Part shown: positions 7,471 to 16,890 of the stretch, in pieces
Numbering within the stretch: the first letter of the stretch is position 1
How the letters are laid out: every line of letters starts with the position of its first letter
Assembly (NCBI GenBank): GCA_937924495.1
Contig: CALDSS010000069.1
Location: forward strand, 1 to 48,994
DNA length: 48,994 nt
Direction: 5' to 3'
Source of the DNA: an uncultured Saprospiraceae bacterium
Lineage (GTDB): Bacteria > Bacteroidota > Bacteroidia > Chitinophagales > Saprospiraceae
Position numbers and translations under genes: made by a program
Notes under the pieces: model-generated
Seen by the model: the letters and a program-made list of their open reading frames with translations, nothing else
The model's database searches: none
Told to the model about the DNA's origin: nothing

Positions 7471-7968
7471 TAATCGAACCGCATACACGGTAAACATTAT
7501 GTCTTAATAAAATGCCGAGGGTAAATTGTCAAACGGGAGAAATCTTTTGGTGGGAATTGAAGTTATTTAAATAACCTCGAAAAGATGTCACAAAGATAAG
7601 CGCTTTTAGAGTTATCAAGCAAATCAAAAAATCTACAAAAGTCCGTATTTTACGCAAACTCAATAAAAATGCTGTAACATACTGATAATCAGTTACTTAT
7701 ACGCATAAAGATCAATATTTAAAAATTAATTACACATTGATAATCATTTGTTTATGAATTAAAAATATTCATAAATTAAAAATATTATGAATAGTGTTTT
7801 ACCTGTATTTGGCTTAAAAAATTCTACTTTTTTTTGCGTCACAAAGGAATTTTTGGTTTTTAGCGGATTGAAAATTCAGACCTAATTCAAAATTAATCAA
7901 TTTTTGTGACATTGAAAATGCCAAAAATTAAAGTTAAAATCATTTAAAATAAATATAATTCATACAAA

Positions 7969-9318
7969 ATGAATAAAAAATCAACAATTTTGATAAAAAA
8001 TGGCCTTTTAATCAATGAAGGAGTAAAAGAGCGAAAGGACATTCTGATCAAAAATGGTTTTATTGAAAAAATAGAAAATCATATCACTGCAAAAGGCGCT
8101 AAAGAAATTAATGCGGAAGGGCTAATTGTAATGCCAGGAGTGATTGATGACCAAGTGCATTTTAGAGAACCAGGATTGACACACAAGGCAAATATTTACA
8201 CAGAAGCGAAAGCTGCCGTGGCAGGAGGCACCACTTCTTTTATGGAAATGCCAAATACCAAGCCTCCTGCGGTCACTCAATCTAAACTTGAAGAAAAGTA
8301 TCAGGTTGGAGCGAATACGGCTTTGGCCAATTATTCCTTTTTCATGGGTGCTTCTAATGACAATCTGGATGAAGTATTAAAAACCAATTCCAAAAACGTT
8401 TGCGGAATAAAGGCATTTATGGGTTCAAGTACGGGTAATATGTTAGTGGATAACCCGACCACTCTGGAGGACTTATTCTCCAAATGCCCAATGCTGATTG
8501 CCACGCATTGTGAGGATGAAACAACAGTGAGGTCTAATCTGGCCATCTTTAAAGAAAAATATGGAGCATCTATGCCCATTAAATATCATCCTGAAATTAG
8601 AAATGTAGAAGCCTGCTTGCTTTCAAGTACGTTGGCAACAGATTTAGCCAAGAAACATAATACTCGTCTGCACATCTTGCATATTTCTACAAAAGAGGAG
8701 TTAAAACTCTTTTCAAATAAAAAGCCGCTTTCCGAAAAAAGAATCACTTCTGAAGTTTGTGTCCATCATTTATATTTTGATGCTACTCAGTATGATTCCA
8801 TGGGCACTAAAATCAAGTGCAACCCAGCCATAAAAGAACCTTCTCATAAAAAAGAATTATTCAAGGCATTGCTTGATGATAGATTAGACATCATTGCCAC
8901 TGATCATGCCCCGCATACCATTGAAGAAAAAGCCAGTAATTATTTTTCAGCTCCATCAGGTTTGCCTTTAGTTCAACATTCCTTAAATGTGATGCTCGAT
9001 TTTTACCATCAAGGCATGATAAGTCTTGAAAAGATAGTACAGAAGATGTGCCACGCACCAGCCATCTGTTTCGAAATTGAAAAAAGAGGCTACTTAAAAG
9101 AAGGCTATTGGGCAGATTTAGTGCTTTTGGATTTGGAAAAAGAATGGACTGTTTCAAAAAGAAATGTAAAATATAAATGTGGCTGGTCACCTTTGGAAGG
9201 CAAGCGTTTTAAAGGAAAAGTAAATACAACTATTGTTTCAGGACACATCGCCTACCGAAATGGTCGATTTTTTGAAGATAAAAAAGGAGAACGTCTCACA
9301 TTTGATAGAGACTTTTAA
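7969..9318 (+). CDS. pyrC: Dihydroorotase (class I amidohydrolase)
   Basis: This enzyme closes N-carbamoyl-L-aspartate to dihydroorotate in pyrimidine synthesis. The 449-residue protein has the amidohydrolase plan: a beta-sandwich N-terminus (TILIKNGLLINEG), then MPGVIDDQVHFREPGLTHKA, the candidate carbamylated lysine in CGIKAFMGSSTGN, His in LIATHCEDE, His in RLHILHIST, and Asp in DIIATDHAPHT. The first His of the usual HxH motif is Gln here (DQVH). I recall this variant from Bacteroidota dihydroorotases but could not check it. An allantoinase is the main alternative; the FREPG and DHAPHT context favours dihydroorotase. The next gene follows after 33 bases and may be co-transcribed. Confidence 0.88.
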   Translation: MNKKSTILIKNGLLINEGVKERKDILIKNGFIEKIENHITAKGAKEINAEGLIVMPGVIDDQVHFREPGLTHKANIYTEAKAAVAGGTTSFMEMPNTKPPAVTQSKLEEKYQVGANTALANYSFFMGASNDNLDEVLKTNSKNVCGIKAFMGSSTGNMLVDNPTTLEDLFSKCPMLIATHCEDETTVRSNLAIFKEKYGASMPIKYHPEIRNVEACLLSSTLATDLAKKHNTRLHILHISTKEELKLFSNKKPLSEKRITSEVCVHHLYFDATQYDSMGTKIKCNPAIKEPSHKKELFKALLDDRLDIIATDHAPHTIEEKASNYFSAPSGLPLVQHSLNVMLDFYHQGMISLEKIVQKMCHAPAICFEIEKRGYLKEGYWADLVLLDLEKEWTVSKRNVKYKCGWSPLEGKRFKGKVNTTIVSGHIAYRNGRFFEDKKGERLTFDRDF

Positions 9319-9351
9319 TTGGTTCCTTCATCTTTACAAAAAAAATAGAAA

Positions 9352-10809
9352 ATGAGAATTTGCTGGTTAATCTTTTTTAGCTTCCTTTTTCAAAATGTAT
9401 TTGCCCAACCTGTAGAAGGCACCCTGCTCGATCAATGGAAGGATACCACTTTAGTCGGAACGTCCGCTTTTGACAATACTTATAACGACGTGTGGGGCGT
9501 AGCGGTAAATGGAAAAGAGTACGCGATTATTGGTTCCACTTGGGGAACCCACATTATAGATGTCACTAATCCTAATGCTATATTTGAAGTCACTCGTTTC
9601 AAAGGAAAAGATGATGGACCACAAATTATTCATAGAGATTACCATGAATATGCTGGACATATTTATGCCGTGAGTGATGAAGGAGTTAGTTCTCTTCAAA
9701 TTATTGATATTTCAAATTTGCCTGATACGGCCATTATGGTTTATGATAGTGATGAAATTTTTGTGCAATCGCACAACATATTTATAGACACTACTCATGC
9801 TCGGATGTATAGTTTTCTGACGTCCACTCCCCTCTTTCTTTGGCGCGAAACGCGCGGAGTTACGGTTTATGATTTGAGTGATCCAGCCAAACCTGAATTC
9901 GTCAATTTCTACAATGATTTTGGAGATATAAGTCCCAATCATGTTCATGATGGATATATTCGAGACCACATTGCTTTTTTGAATTGTGGAAATGACGGTT
10001 TTGCGATCATGGATTTTGAAGATTTGGAAAATCCGAAATCATTAGGGACACTTCCTCCAAATGCCTATTTACAATCTGGATATAACCATTCAGGTTGGGC
10101 CTCTGATGATTGCTCTTACTATTATATGGCAGATGAAACGTGGGGCACAGACATTAAAGCAGTTAATCTTTCTGATAAAACAGATATGACCGTTACCACT
10201 TTTTTCGATGCAGGAAATTCAAATCCGAATAGTATTACTCATAACCAAGTAGTAGCATGCGATTTTTTATATGTTTCCTATTATTATGATGGTCTGCAAG
10301 TATTTGACATTTCGGATCCATCCAATCCAATTAGAGCCATGTATTACAATACGGCGAGCCGAAGCATTCAAAGAAATTATGAAGGGGCATGGGGAGTTTA
10401 TCCTCATCTTCCCTCCGGCAATATTTTGGTGTCGGACATGCAAGAAGGGCTTTTTGTGATCGAAGCAATTGATTCGGGTTGTGAGCCAAATGCAAATCTC
10501 AAGTCTTGTAAAGATGCAGCTTCAGGATTACAATCTTTGATTCACTTAAATGATGATTTAAAAATTGTTCCTAATCCTATTTCAGATATTTTGAATTTTT
10601 CAGTTTCTGAAAAAATGATGAATTCGCCCTCTTCAATTTCCGTTTTGGGCCTTGACGGCCAATTGCTTTACCAAAAAGAAAATTTTAACCTTAGCTTAAA
10701 TAATTCGGTGAATTTAAAAGGCAACTATACATTTGCAAATGGCATCTATTTCTTGCAGATAAGAACTGCTGAGTTTGTTGCCGTTCAAAAATTCATAGTG
10801 AGTCAATAA
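9352..10809 (+). CDS. Choice-of-anchor B family protein with T9SS type A sorting domain
   Basis: This 485-residue secreted protein has a signal peptide ending near NVFAQ. The body is the choice-of-anchor B domain (TIGR04312), a beta-propeller-like set of LVIVD-type repeats: EYAIIGSTWGTHIIDVTNPN, HIYAVSDEGVSSLQIIDIS, RGVTVYDLSDPAKPEFV, DGLQVFDISDPSNPIR. The C-terminus from about residue 395 is a T9SS type A domain (IVPNPISDILNFSV...GLDGQLLYQ...ANGIYFLQIRT...QKFIVS). It is probably a surface or released protein; its ligand is unknown. It starts 33 bases after pyrC. Confidence 0.88.
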   Translation: MRICWLIFFSFLFQNVFAQPVEGTLLDQWKDTTLVGTSAFDNTYNDVWGVAVNGKEYAIIGSTWGTHIIDVTNPNAIFEVTRFKGKDDGPQIIHRDYHEYAGHIYAVSDEGVSSLQIIDISNLPDTAIMVYDSDEIFVQSHNIFIDTTHARMYSFLTSTPLFLWRETRGVTVYDLSDPAKPEFVNFYNDFGDISPNHVHDGYIRDHIAFLNCGNDGFAIMDFEDLENPKSLGTLPPNAYLQSGYNHSGWASDDCSYYYMADETWGTDIKAVNLSDKTDMTVTTFFDAGNSNPNSITHNQVVACDFLYVSYYYDGLQVFDISDPSNPIRAMYYNTASRSIQRNYEGAWGVYPHLPSGNILVSDMQEGLFVIEAIDSGCEPNANLKSCKDAASGLQSLIHLNDDLKIVPNPISDILNFSVSEKMMNSPSSISVLGLDGQLLYQKENFNLSLNNSVNLKGNYTFANGIYFLQIRTAEFVAVQKFIVSQ

Positions 10810-10841
10810 AACTAACCACAGAACAAAAGTGAAATTTGAGA

Positions 10842-10924
10842 TTTACTAAACTTAATCTTCAAGAGAATTACTATGTAAAACGCTTGAAATTTATGTCTTA
10901 ATTAGAGCAAAGTTTAGTAAACCT
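10842..10924. repeat. Palindromic intergenic element with a dispersed end sequence
   Basis: A perfect 12-base inverted repeat (TTTACTAAACTT at 10842-10853, AAGTTTAGTAAA at 10910-10921) encloses 56 bases, which hold a smaller TTCAAG/CTTGAA pair. The right arm and following bases (AAGTTTAGTAAACCT, then any base, then TGTTTT) recur at 38317-38338. The element sits between the choice-of-anchor B gene and the porin gene. It may be a terminator-like hairpin or a mobile repeat. Confidence 0.55.
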
Positions 10925-10957
10925 ATGTTTTGTACTGTATAGAGTCAATAAAATCGT

Positions 10958-12934
10958 TTGATAAAAAAATCATTTGAATTAAGAGTTTTAGTGCTGGCGA
11001 CATTTCTGTTGCCTTCTTTACTTGTATTAGCCCAGTTTCCAAATCAAAACGACTTCCCCAATCAAGGCCAGTCTCCATTTGATACTGTTTCGACCTCTCC
11101 ACTTGAGCAAGAAAGTCGAAATCGATTAATCCTTCCTGACACCATGGTCGTTAAATATTATCATGCAAATGACTTGAGTGAAATCAAGGAATTGAGAGAC
11201 ACTTCCATTTCTCAAACCTATAAATACAGTCCTGCCCGCCGAAAGCTGCTACCCAATGCAGTGAGTGGAATCTTGGGAGGTGAAACCTATCCTATGTTTT
11301 ACGAAGAAGTGTATCGTAGAGGAGTAGATATTGGTTTGCATCAATATGATTTGTATCACAAATCTGCGCAAGACTTAAAACTACCAGAAACAACGAGTGG
11401 CTATTCTATTGCAAAATATGCGGTTGGAAACAATCAGGCAGATGGTTATTTACAGTTTGAATTAGGTAGAAAATTTTCGGAAGGTGTTTATTTCGCTGCT
11501 GAGCTGAATCGGATTTTTCAAAATGGTGAAGATTTTATTCATCAGAATACCAATCATAATGGCATATTGGTAGGAGTCGGAATAAACAAAAATGACAATC
11601 CTTATAAAGTTTTTTTGACCTATAATTCCAACGTTGATAAAGTTCAAAACAACGGCGGAATTGTCTTGGTTGACTCTTTGCCAGAATCCAATAATATATT
11701 TCGAGAAGTGCCTGTCGTGCGCACTCCAAATACTCAATATTTGCAAAGAGCATTGGTTTTGCAACAATATTTGAGTTTTTCATTGAATCCAAAAGACTCT
11801 TTGAAAAAGCCTCGTGAGTTTACGATTTCACATGAATTTACCTATCAATGGAATGATTTCAAATATTCAGATGCCTTTTTTGATAATGGAGTGGATTCTA
11901 CATTTTATCAATTTTTTGAAGGAGACCAACGAGGCTATCGGTTCTTTTTGGAACATAATACCATTCAAAATTCAGTAGCAATTCAAACTTTCAGAAATTC
12001 TTCTAAAAACAGAAGCGATTTTTTTGAAGTTGGTGCCAATCATCAATATCACTTAATCAATTTTGCACCGGATACTCTAAGAAGAAATAACCTTTTCCTT
12101 TTCGGAAAATGGAAGTTTCAGCCATCTAAATTACTGAAGTTAAAAACGGCTGCTCATTTTGGAATTTTGGACAATGCAGGAGATTACCGAATAGAAGCAA
12201 ACTTAGATTTGAATGTTGAAAAATGGGGCGTTTTCAGGGGAAAATTAATCAATCAATTATATGAGCCAAGTATTCTCCAAGAACAGTTTAATTTTAACAT
12301 TGCCTCAGTTTATACTAAAGATTTCCAGAAAACGCTTTCTAATACGATTGGTGGTACTTTAGAAATTCCAAAACTAAATGCGCTTGTAGGAGCCAATTAT
12401 CATTTGATAAATAATTATGTCTTTTTCAATGATTCTTTGAGACCACAGCAATCAGAAGAGGCCATTAACATTTTACAGCTTTTCGGAAAGTTAAACTTAA
12501 AAGCTTGGAAATTTCATCTCGACAATAAAGCAGGAATTCAAGTCATTTCAAGTGAAAACTTGCCACTTCCACCCTACTATATTGAAAGCGCCTTGTATTT
12601 TCAAGACTATATTTTTAAAGACAAATTGGGTTTAAAAACTGGAGCTGAAATCAGATTGGTTGGTGGCCACCAAGGACAATCTTTTCACCCGCTGTTGGGG
12701 CAATTTTACAACCAAACTGCTTCGGAAATTTACACCTATCCTACCTTTAATGTTTTTGCAATCTTAAAGAGAAAAACTTTCCAAGCATTTATCATGATGG
12801 AAGGCATTCAAGAATTTTTTGGCCCACAAAGTTTGATTGACAAATATGGTCAACGTTATTATACGGAAGTTGTCGGTTATCCCTATCCAAGTCAACTTCT
12901 TCGTTGGGGAATTACTTGGAAAATGTTTGACTAA
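10958..12934 (+). CDS. Putative porin / outer-membrane beta-barrel (Porin_10-like)
   Basis: This protein of about 658 residues has a signal peptide (IKKSFELRVLVLATFLLPSLLVLAQ), a short Asn/Gln/Pro-rich linker (FPNQNDFPNQGQSPFD), a DTxxxxYKYSPARRKLLPN segment, and then alternating amphipathic strands to the end. This matches the Bacteroidota putative porin family. The chosen start is TTG at 10958, the only start that keeps the basic n-region of the signal peptide. A GTG eleven codons in would leave just the hydrophobic core. It converges on argS, with a long hairpin (12939-13006) between them. Confidence 0.75.
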   Translation: MIKKSFELRVLVLATFLLPSLLVLAQFPNQNDFPNQGQSPFDTVSTSPLEQESRNRLILPDTMVVKYYHANDLSEIKELRDTSISQTYKYSPARRKLLPNAVSGILGGETYPMFYEEVYRRGVDIGLHQYDLYHKSAQDLKLPETTSGYSIAKYAVGNNQADGYLQFELGRKFSEGVYFAAELNRIFQNGEDFIHQNTNHNGILVGVGINKNDNPYKVFLTYNSNVDKVQNNGGIVLVDSLPESNNIFREVPVVRTPNTQYLQRALVLQQYLSFSLNPKDSLKKPREFTISHEFTYQWNDFKYSDAFFDNGVDSTFYQFFEGDQRGYRFFLEHNTIQNSVAIQTFRNSSKNRSDFFEVGANHQYHLINFAPDTLRRNNLFLFGKWKFQPSKLLKLKTAAHFGILDNAGDYRIEANLDLNVEKWGVFRGKLINQLYEPSILQEQFNFNIASVYTKDFQKTLSNTIGGTLEIPKLNALVGANYHLINNYVFFNDSLRPQQSEEAINILQLFGKLNLKAWKFHLDNKAGIQVISSENLPLPPYYIESALYFQDYIFKDKLGLKTGAEIRLVGGHQGQSFHPLLGQFYNQTASEIYTYPTFNVFAILKRKTFQAFIMMEGIQEFFGPQSLIDKYGQRYYTEVVGYPYPSQLLRWGITWKMFD

Positions 12935-12938
12935 ATTG

Positions 12939-13006
12939 ATTAGTTGATTGAGTTAATTAGGTTGATTGAGTTTCTCAATTAACTCAGTTAACTAAATCAA
13001 CTAAAT
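12939..13006. terminator. Long hairpin between convergent genes, probable two-way terminator
   Basis: The left arm (12939-12970) and the right arm (12974-13006) are imperfect inverted copies built from repeated (T)TGATT(G)AGTTAA units, with a loop of about three bases. It lies five bases after the porin stop and seven bases before the argS stop on the other strand. Confidence 0.6.
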
Positions 13007-13012
13007 CCCTGA

Positions 13013-14863
13013 CTACATTCGCTCAGGCATTTCGATACCCAATAAATCTAATCCTGATTCGAGAACGTTCGCCACCATTTTACTCAATTGCAATCTAAAG
13101 GATTTAGCAGCTTCTGACTCGGCTTTTAGAATAGAGTGATCATGATAAAATTTATGATATCCTTTTGCCAAATTATAGCAGTAATTTGCAATCGCAGAAG
13201 GATCTAATTCATCTGCAGCTTGTTGTATAATGGAAGGATAAGTGAACAATTGATTCAATAATTCTTTCTCCTGTGTCTCAATTTTTTCATAACCACCAGC
13301 CAAAGACAAATCGACCGAATCCAGTTGTGCTTTTCTTAAAACCGACTGAATTCTTACAAAAGCATTTTGGACATACGGCCCAGTTTGTCCTTGCAAATCG
13401 ACCGATTCTTTAGGGTCAAAAATCATTCGTTTTTTAGGGTTTACTTTGATAATGAAAAATTTCAAAGCTGCTAATCCAATTTTTCGATAAATTGTATCTC
13501 GTTCCTCTTGAGATATTTCCACTATTTCACCTCGCTCAACTGCATTTGTTCGAGCCTCTTCGATAACTTCTGCAACCAAATCATCTGCATCGACAACCGT
13601 TCCTTCTCTTGATTTCATTTTACCGGTCGGCAAATCAACCATTCCGTAGCTCAAATGATGCATGTTCTGAGCATACGGTTCCCCTAATCTTTTTAAAGTT
13701 TCAAAAAGAACTTTGAAGTGATAATTTTGCTCATCTGCAACCACATAAACCATCTTCTCCACTCCAAAATCTTGGTATCTCAAATTGGCTGTCCCCAAAT
13801 CTTGTGTGATGTAAACCGAAGTTCCATCAGAACGAAGGACAATTTTTTCATCCATCTTTGCATCCGTCAAATCAATCCAAACAGAACCATCTTCTTTTTT
13901 AAAAAAAACTTTATTGTTCAAGCCTTTGTCAATCATTTCCTTGCCCAGCAAATAAGTATTTGATTCATAATAAAGTTTATCGAATTCTACCCCCAATTTT
14001 TTGTAAGTGGTGTCAAATCCTTCATAAACCCAGCCGTTCATTTTTTTCCAAAGATTTACCGTTTCTTCCTCTCCTGCTTCCCATTTCAGCAACATTTCTT
14101 TGGCCTCTTTTCCTAAAACACTATTTTCGTTAAAATACTGCTGCTTATATTTTTTAAAATATTCTTCTTCAGTTTGTTCTCTTTTTTTGTGAGACATGAA
14201 ATGCTCAATGCCTTCCTCGGATTGTTGCCAATTAGCATATTCTTTTTTGAATTGCTTCTCAAATTCTACATAATATTTACCAACCAAGTGATCCCCTTTT
14301 GTCCCTGAACTTTCAGGAGTCTCAGCGTTACCAAACTTTTGCCAAGCCAACATACTTTTGCAAATAGCAATTCCTCTGTCGTTGATGATTTGCACTTTGA
14401 CCACTTCATTTCCTGCCGCTTCTAAAATTTTGGCACTAGACCAACCCAAAAGGATATTTCGAATATGACCTAAATGTAATGGCTTATTTGTATTGGGTGA
14501 AGAAAACTCCACCATGACCTTTTTCCCATTCGCCGTTCCTTTTCCAAAAGATGGATTACCACTATTTTGAAAAAGAAATTCTTTCCAAAAACCATCACTG
14601 AAAGAGAGGTTTAAAAACCCTTTTACAACATTATAGTCTTCTATTTCAGAAACATTTTCCTTTAAATAAACACCAACCTCCTCCGCCAAAACTGGTGGTG
14701 CCTTCTTTGCCATTTTAGTGTATGGAAAAACGACTAAAGTATAATCCCCTTCAAACTCTTTCCTTGTAGGATTAAGAACAACCGCGTCGGCCGCTATTTC
14801 TCCTTGATATAAATTTTTAATAGCATCCTGAACGCCCTTCTTTACTGTTTCTAAAATATTCAT
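13013..14863 (-). CDS. argS: Arginyl-tRNA synthetase
   Basis: This class I synthetase charges tRNA-Arg with arginine. The 616-residue protein has the N-terminal additional domain (VLNPTRKEFEGDYTLVVFPYTK) and the substrate-binding SSPNTNKPLHLGHIRNI, whose HLGH is the HIGH motif. The DALR anticodon-binding domain is C-terminal (QNAFVRIQSVLRKA, then LAKGYHKFYHDH and LGIEMPERM). The KMSKS-like loop reads GKMKSREGT. ATG at 14863 gives MNILETVKKG; the TTG just before it is not needed. A TAAATTTG box lies 29 bases upstream. Confidence 0.96.
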   Translation of the reverse strand: MNILETVKKGVQDAIKNLYQGEIAADAVVLNPTRKEFEGDYTLVVFPYTKMAKKAPPVLAEEVGVYLKENVSEIEDYNVVKGFLNLSFSDGFWKEFLFQNSGNPSFGKGTANGKKVMVEFSSPNTNKPLHLGHIRNILLGWSSAKILEAAGNEVVKVQIINDRGIAICKSMLAWQKFGNAETPESSGTKGDHLVGKYYVEFEKQFKKEYANWQQSEEGIEHFMSHKKREQTEEEYFKKYKQQYFNENSVLGKEAKEMLLKWEAGEEETVNLWKKMNGWVYEGFDTTYKKLGVEFDKLYYESNTYLLGKEMIDKGLNNKVFFKKEDGSVWIDLTDAKMDEKIVLRSDGTSVYITQDLGTANLRYQDFGVEKMVYVVADEQNYHFKVLFETLKRLGEPYAQNMHHLSYGMVDLPTGKMKSREGTVVDADDLVAEVIEEARTNAVERGEIVEISQEERDTIYRKIGLAALKFFIIKVNPKKRMIFDPKESVDLQGQTGPYVQNAFVRIQSVLRKAQLDSVDLSLAGGYEKIETQEKELLNQLFTYPSIIQQAADELDPSAIANYCYNLAKGYHKFYHDHSILKAESEAAKSFRLQLSKMVANVLESGLDLLGIEMPERM

Positions 14864-14891
14864 CAATTTGTATTTTCTCTTAAAATGGATG

Positions 14892-14899
14892 CAAATTTA
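14892..14899 (-). promoter_or_regulatory. Putative -7 box (TAAATTTG) for argS
   Basis: TAAATTTG on the minus strand matches the Bacteroidota -7 consensus exactly, 28 bases before the argS ATG. No clear -33 TTG is seen. Confidence 0.42.
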
Positions 14900-14951
14900 G
14901 TTAATAGATAGAGAAGTTTTTTAAAAATAGATTTCAAGCTGCAAATCTGAA

Positions 14952-14990
14952 TAAAAAAACTGGCCACCAGAAAAGTTCCGATGACCAGTT
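14952..14990 (-). terminator. Intrinsic terminator after the PA-domain gene
   Basis: AACTGGCCA (14958-14966) pairs with TGACCAGTT (14982-14990) with one mismatch. On the minus strand the hairpin is followed by a T-run (A-run at 14953-14958). It lies 25 bases beyond the stop at 15015. Confidence 0.65.
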
Positions 14991-15014
14991 ATTTATCCTT
15001 TAAATAAGGAGATA

Positions 15015-16703
15015 TTATCGATTCACAACGAATTTATCAACTCTGAATCCTTCTTCAGTTATAACATTCATCAGATATGCACCATTTGCAAAAGATGAAA
15101 CATTGAAATCAAAACTTTGAGATCTAACATTTTCAAACTTTTGATTATACAGGTGTCTTCCTGTCATGTCTGTTATTACAATTCTTACAATTTCAGAATT
15201 TTCAGCTAATTCTAATTTCATGTTTAGCTGATCTTCAACTGGATTTGGAAAAATACTGACTTTTGAAGCGTCCAATTTTTTCAAATCATTTGTGCTTGAG
15301 ATGAATCCATCTAAGTGTAATCTAACTACATTATTATTGTTTGAATTCCATCCTCCAGTAAAAAGTGTAGAATTGGCAAAAACTAAAGTGCCTGGAAGTG
15401 GATAATTTGTAGCTCCAGCAGCAGTAAATGATGGAGGAATTCCCAATCCAGCAGTTTCTCCCAGATACTGAACCATTACTGCGTATCCGCTATTAGGTCT
15501 TAATTGTACAGGATCAAATAATTCAGTGTAAAGAATCTCATTTTCTCCTTCATCTCCTGTCATATCATATCCACCAAATCCAACAACTTGAAAATCATCA
15601 TAAGTTGCTCCAAGGACACCCGTTTCGTTTGGATCCATATCATAAAGCACTAAGGAGAATAAATCAGCTAATGGATTTCCTGTAAATATTGAATCAATGT
15701 TACCAATTCCGAAACTGGTACCTACTGCAGTTCCCCCGTTCGGACCAGGATAATAAGCAGATCCTACATGAAATTCTTGGCCTCCGTTAACAAAATTGTC
15801 ATTACTAATTGTAATATCAGTATATGGAGCTCCTCTATCAACGGCAAAAGTATGCTCGGTCATTTCAAAAGGAGATTGCAGCGTATCCGTATTTAGATCA
15901 GAGGTAAATGTAACCGAGTGCATACCTAATTGAGTAGGTAAGAAACCTGGAAACAAAATTGTAGAGTCAGAAAACGGAGCAACACTAACTTTTATAGAAT
16001 TTTCTGTAACGGTTCCATCAGGTTCAACTATTGTAGCCTTGACCGTTGGTTCAACTGTTTTTAATGAATCTTCATTAAAATAATTGACACTAATTTCATC
16101 AAGGGAGATCGCTTGACTTAAAGGCGTTTGGTAGGCATAAGGAGCTTGATTATCACTAAGATTCCTTAGGTCAAAAGCTGCCATTACCGGCTCTCCACTA
16201 TCTAATACAGATAAAATGGCCTCACCGGTTTGTCTCGAAACAAAGACAGCAGGAATAGTAATCGGCTCTCTGTTATCGCCCCAAAGCATACCAACTAAAG
16301 ATTGTTCATCTTGAGTAGCATCATCATAATGATTGACGATAATAACTCCAGCAGCACCAGCTTGTTCAGCACCCCAAATTTTAATACTAAAATTACAAGC
16401 ACCGCGTCGAATTAATGCCATTTTCCCTGTCAAGTCTTGAGTTATTGGCTCACAGCCAAGGCTATCTGTTGCATTAAAAGCCCAAACTATTTCACCTCTC
16501 ACATCATTTGCTAATGTGGGCCCCCAAATCCCAGGATCACCTGATGCATCTGCGGTCATGGTACTGTAATCATAAATACCTGAAATTACAGCAGGTGATT
16601 CAATTACAAAGTCAATTGGATAAGGAGACTCGTCATTAATTTGAGACCAACCAATAGCTGACATAAATGAAACTAAAAATAAAGTAGTAAAGATTTTTTT
16701 CAT
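15015..16703 (-). CDS. Secreted PA-domain protein with T9SS type A sorting domain
   Basis: This 562-residue protein has a signal peptide (MKKIFTTLFLVSFMSAIGWSQ). A protease-associated (PA) domain follows at about residues 40-175 (LTGKMALIRRGACNFSIKIWGAEQAGAAGVIIVNHYDD). The middle part is a beta-rich region without recognised catalytic residues. The C-terminal T9SS type A domain starts near residue 485 (VSIFPNPVEDQLNMKL...TDMTGRHLYNQ...FANGAYLMNVITEEGFRVDKFVVNR). PA domains usually accompany peptidases, but no peptidase motif is seen. ATG at 16703 is chosen because it begins the signal peptide. A terminator follows the gene. Confidence 0.85.
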   Translation of the reverse strand: MKKIFTTLFLVSFMSAIGWSQINDESPYPIDFVIESPAVISGIYDYSTMTADASGDPGIWGPTLANDVRGEIVWAFNATDSLGCEPITQDLTGKMALIRRGACNFSIKIWGAEQAGAAGVIIVNHYDDATQDEQSLVGMLWGDNREPITIPAVFVSRQTGEAILSVLDSGEPVMAAFDLRNLSDNQAPYAYQTPLSQAISLDEISVNYFNEDSLKTVEPTVKATIVEPDGTVTENSIKVSVAPFSDSTILFPGFLPTQLGMHSVTFTSDLNTDTLQSPFEMTEHTFAVDRGAPYTDITISNDNFVNGGQEFHVGSAYYPGPNGGTAVGTSFGIGNIDSIFTGNPLADLFSLVLYDMDPNETGVLGATYDDFQVVGFGGYDMTGDEGENEILYTELFDPVQLRPNSGYAVMVQYLGETAGLGIPPSFTAAGATNYPLPGTLVFANSTLFTGGWNSNNNNVVRLHLDGFISSTNDLKKLDASKVSIFPNPVEDQLNMKLELAENSEIVRIVITDMTGRHLYNQKFENVRSQSFDFNVSSFANGAYLMNVITEEGFRVDKFVVNR

Positions 16704-16890
16704 AAACTGATTAATTTTAATGAACAATTGGAAGGGAAAGATAAACTTAATTCTACCATGTCAATTATGTTTTATTATTTTTTGATATGTTCTTGACAAA
16801 ATACTGCTTAAAATTTTGGGTATGTTGTCTTGTTTGTACCTTTTCCATTCCAAAAAGAAAGATTTTCAATAATTCTAAAATTTGAATAGT

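Larger units (their letters stand above)
7249..7968. other. 720-base non-coding region with a duplicated G-run motif
   Basis: No credible gene is seen in this gap between divergent genes. It contains the duplicated motif at 7367-7388 and 7449-7470. Three copies of (T)GTCACAAA lie at about 7585, 7838 and, inverted, 7905. The right half is very AT-rich. No exact TAnnTTTG box is found near the dihydroorotase start. The length and the repeated motifs suggest regulation or a short RNA. Confidence 0.5.

Noticed and set aside
11462-11792. Two minus-strand frames of 85-101 codons inside the porin gene
   Set aside because: They are shadows of a complete beta-barrel protein with a signal peptide on the plus strand.
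16704-16727. An 8-codon TTG-initiated extension of the PA-domain protein
   Set aside because: ATG at 16703 begins a standard signal peptide; the extension would spoil it.
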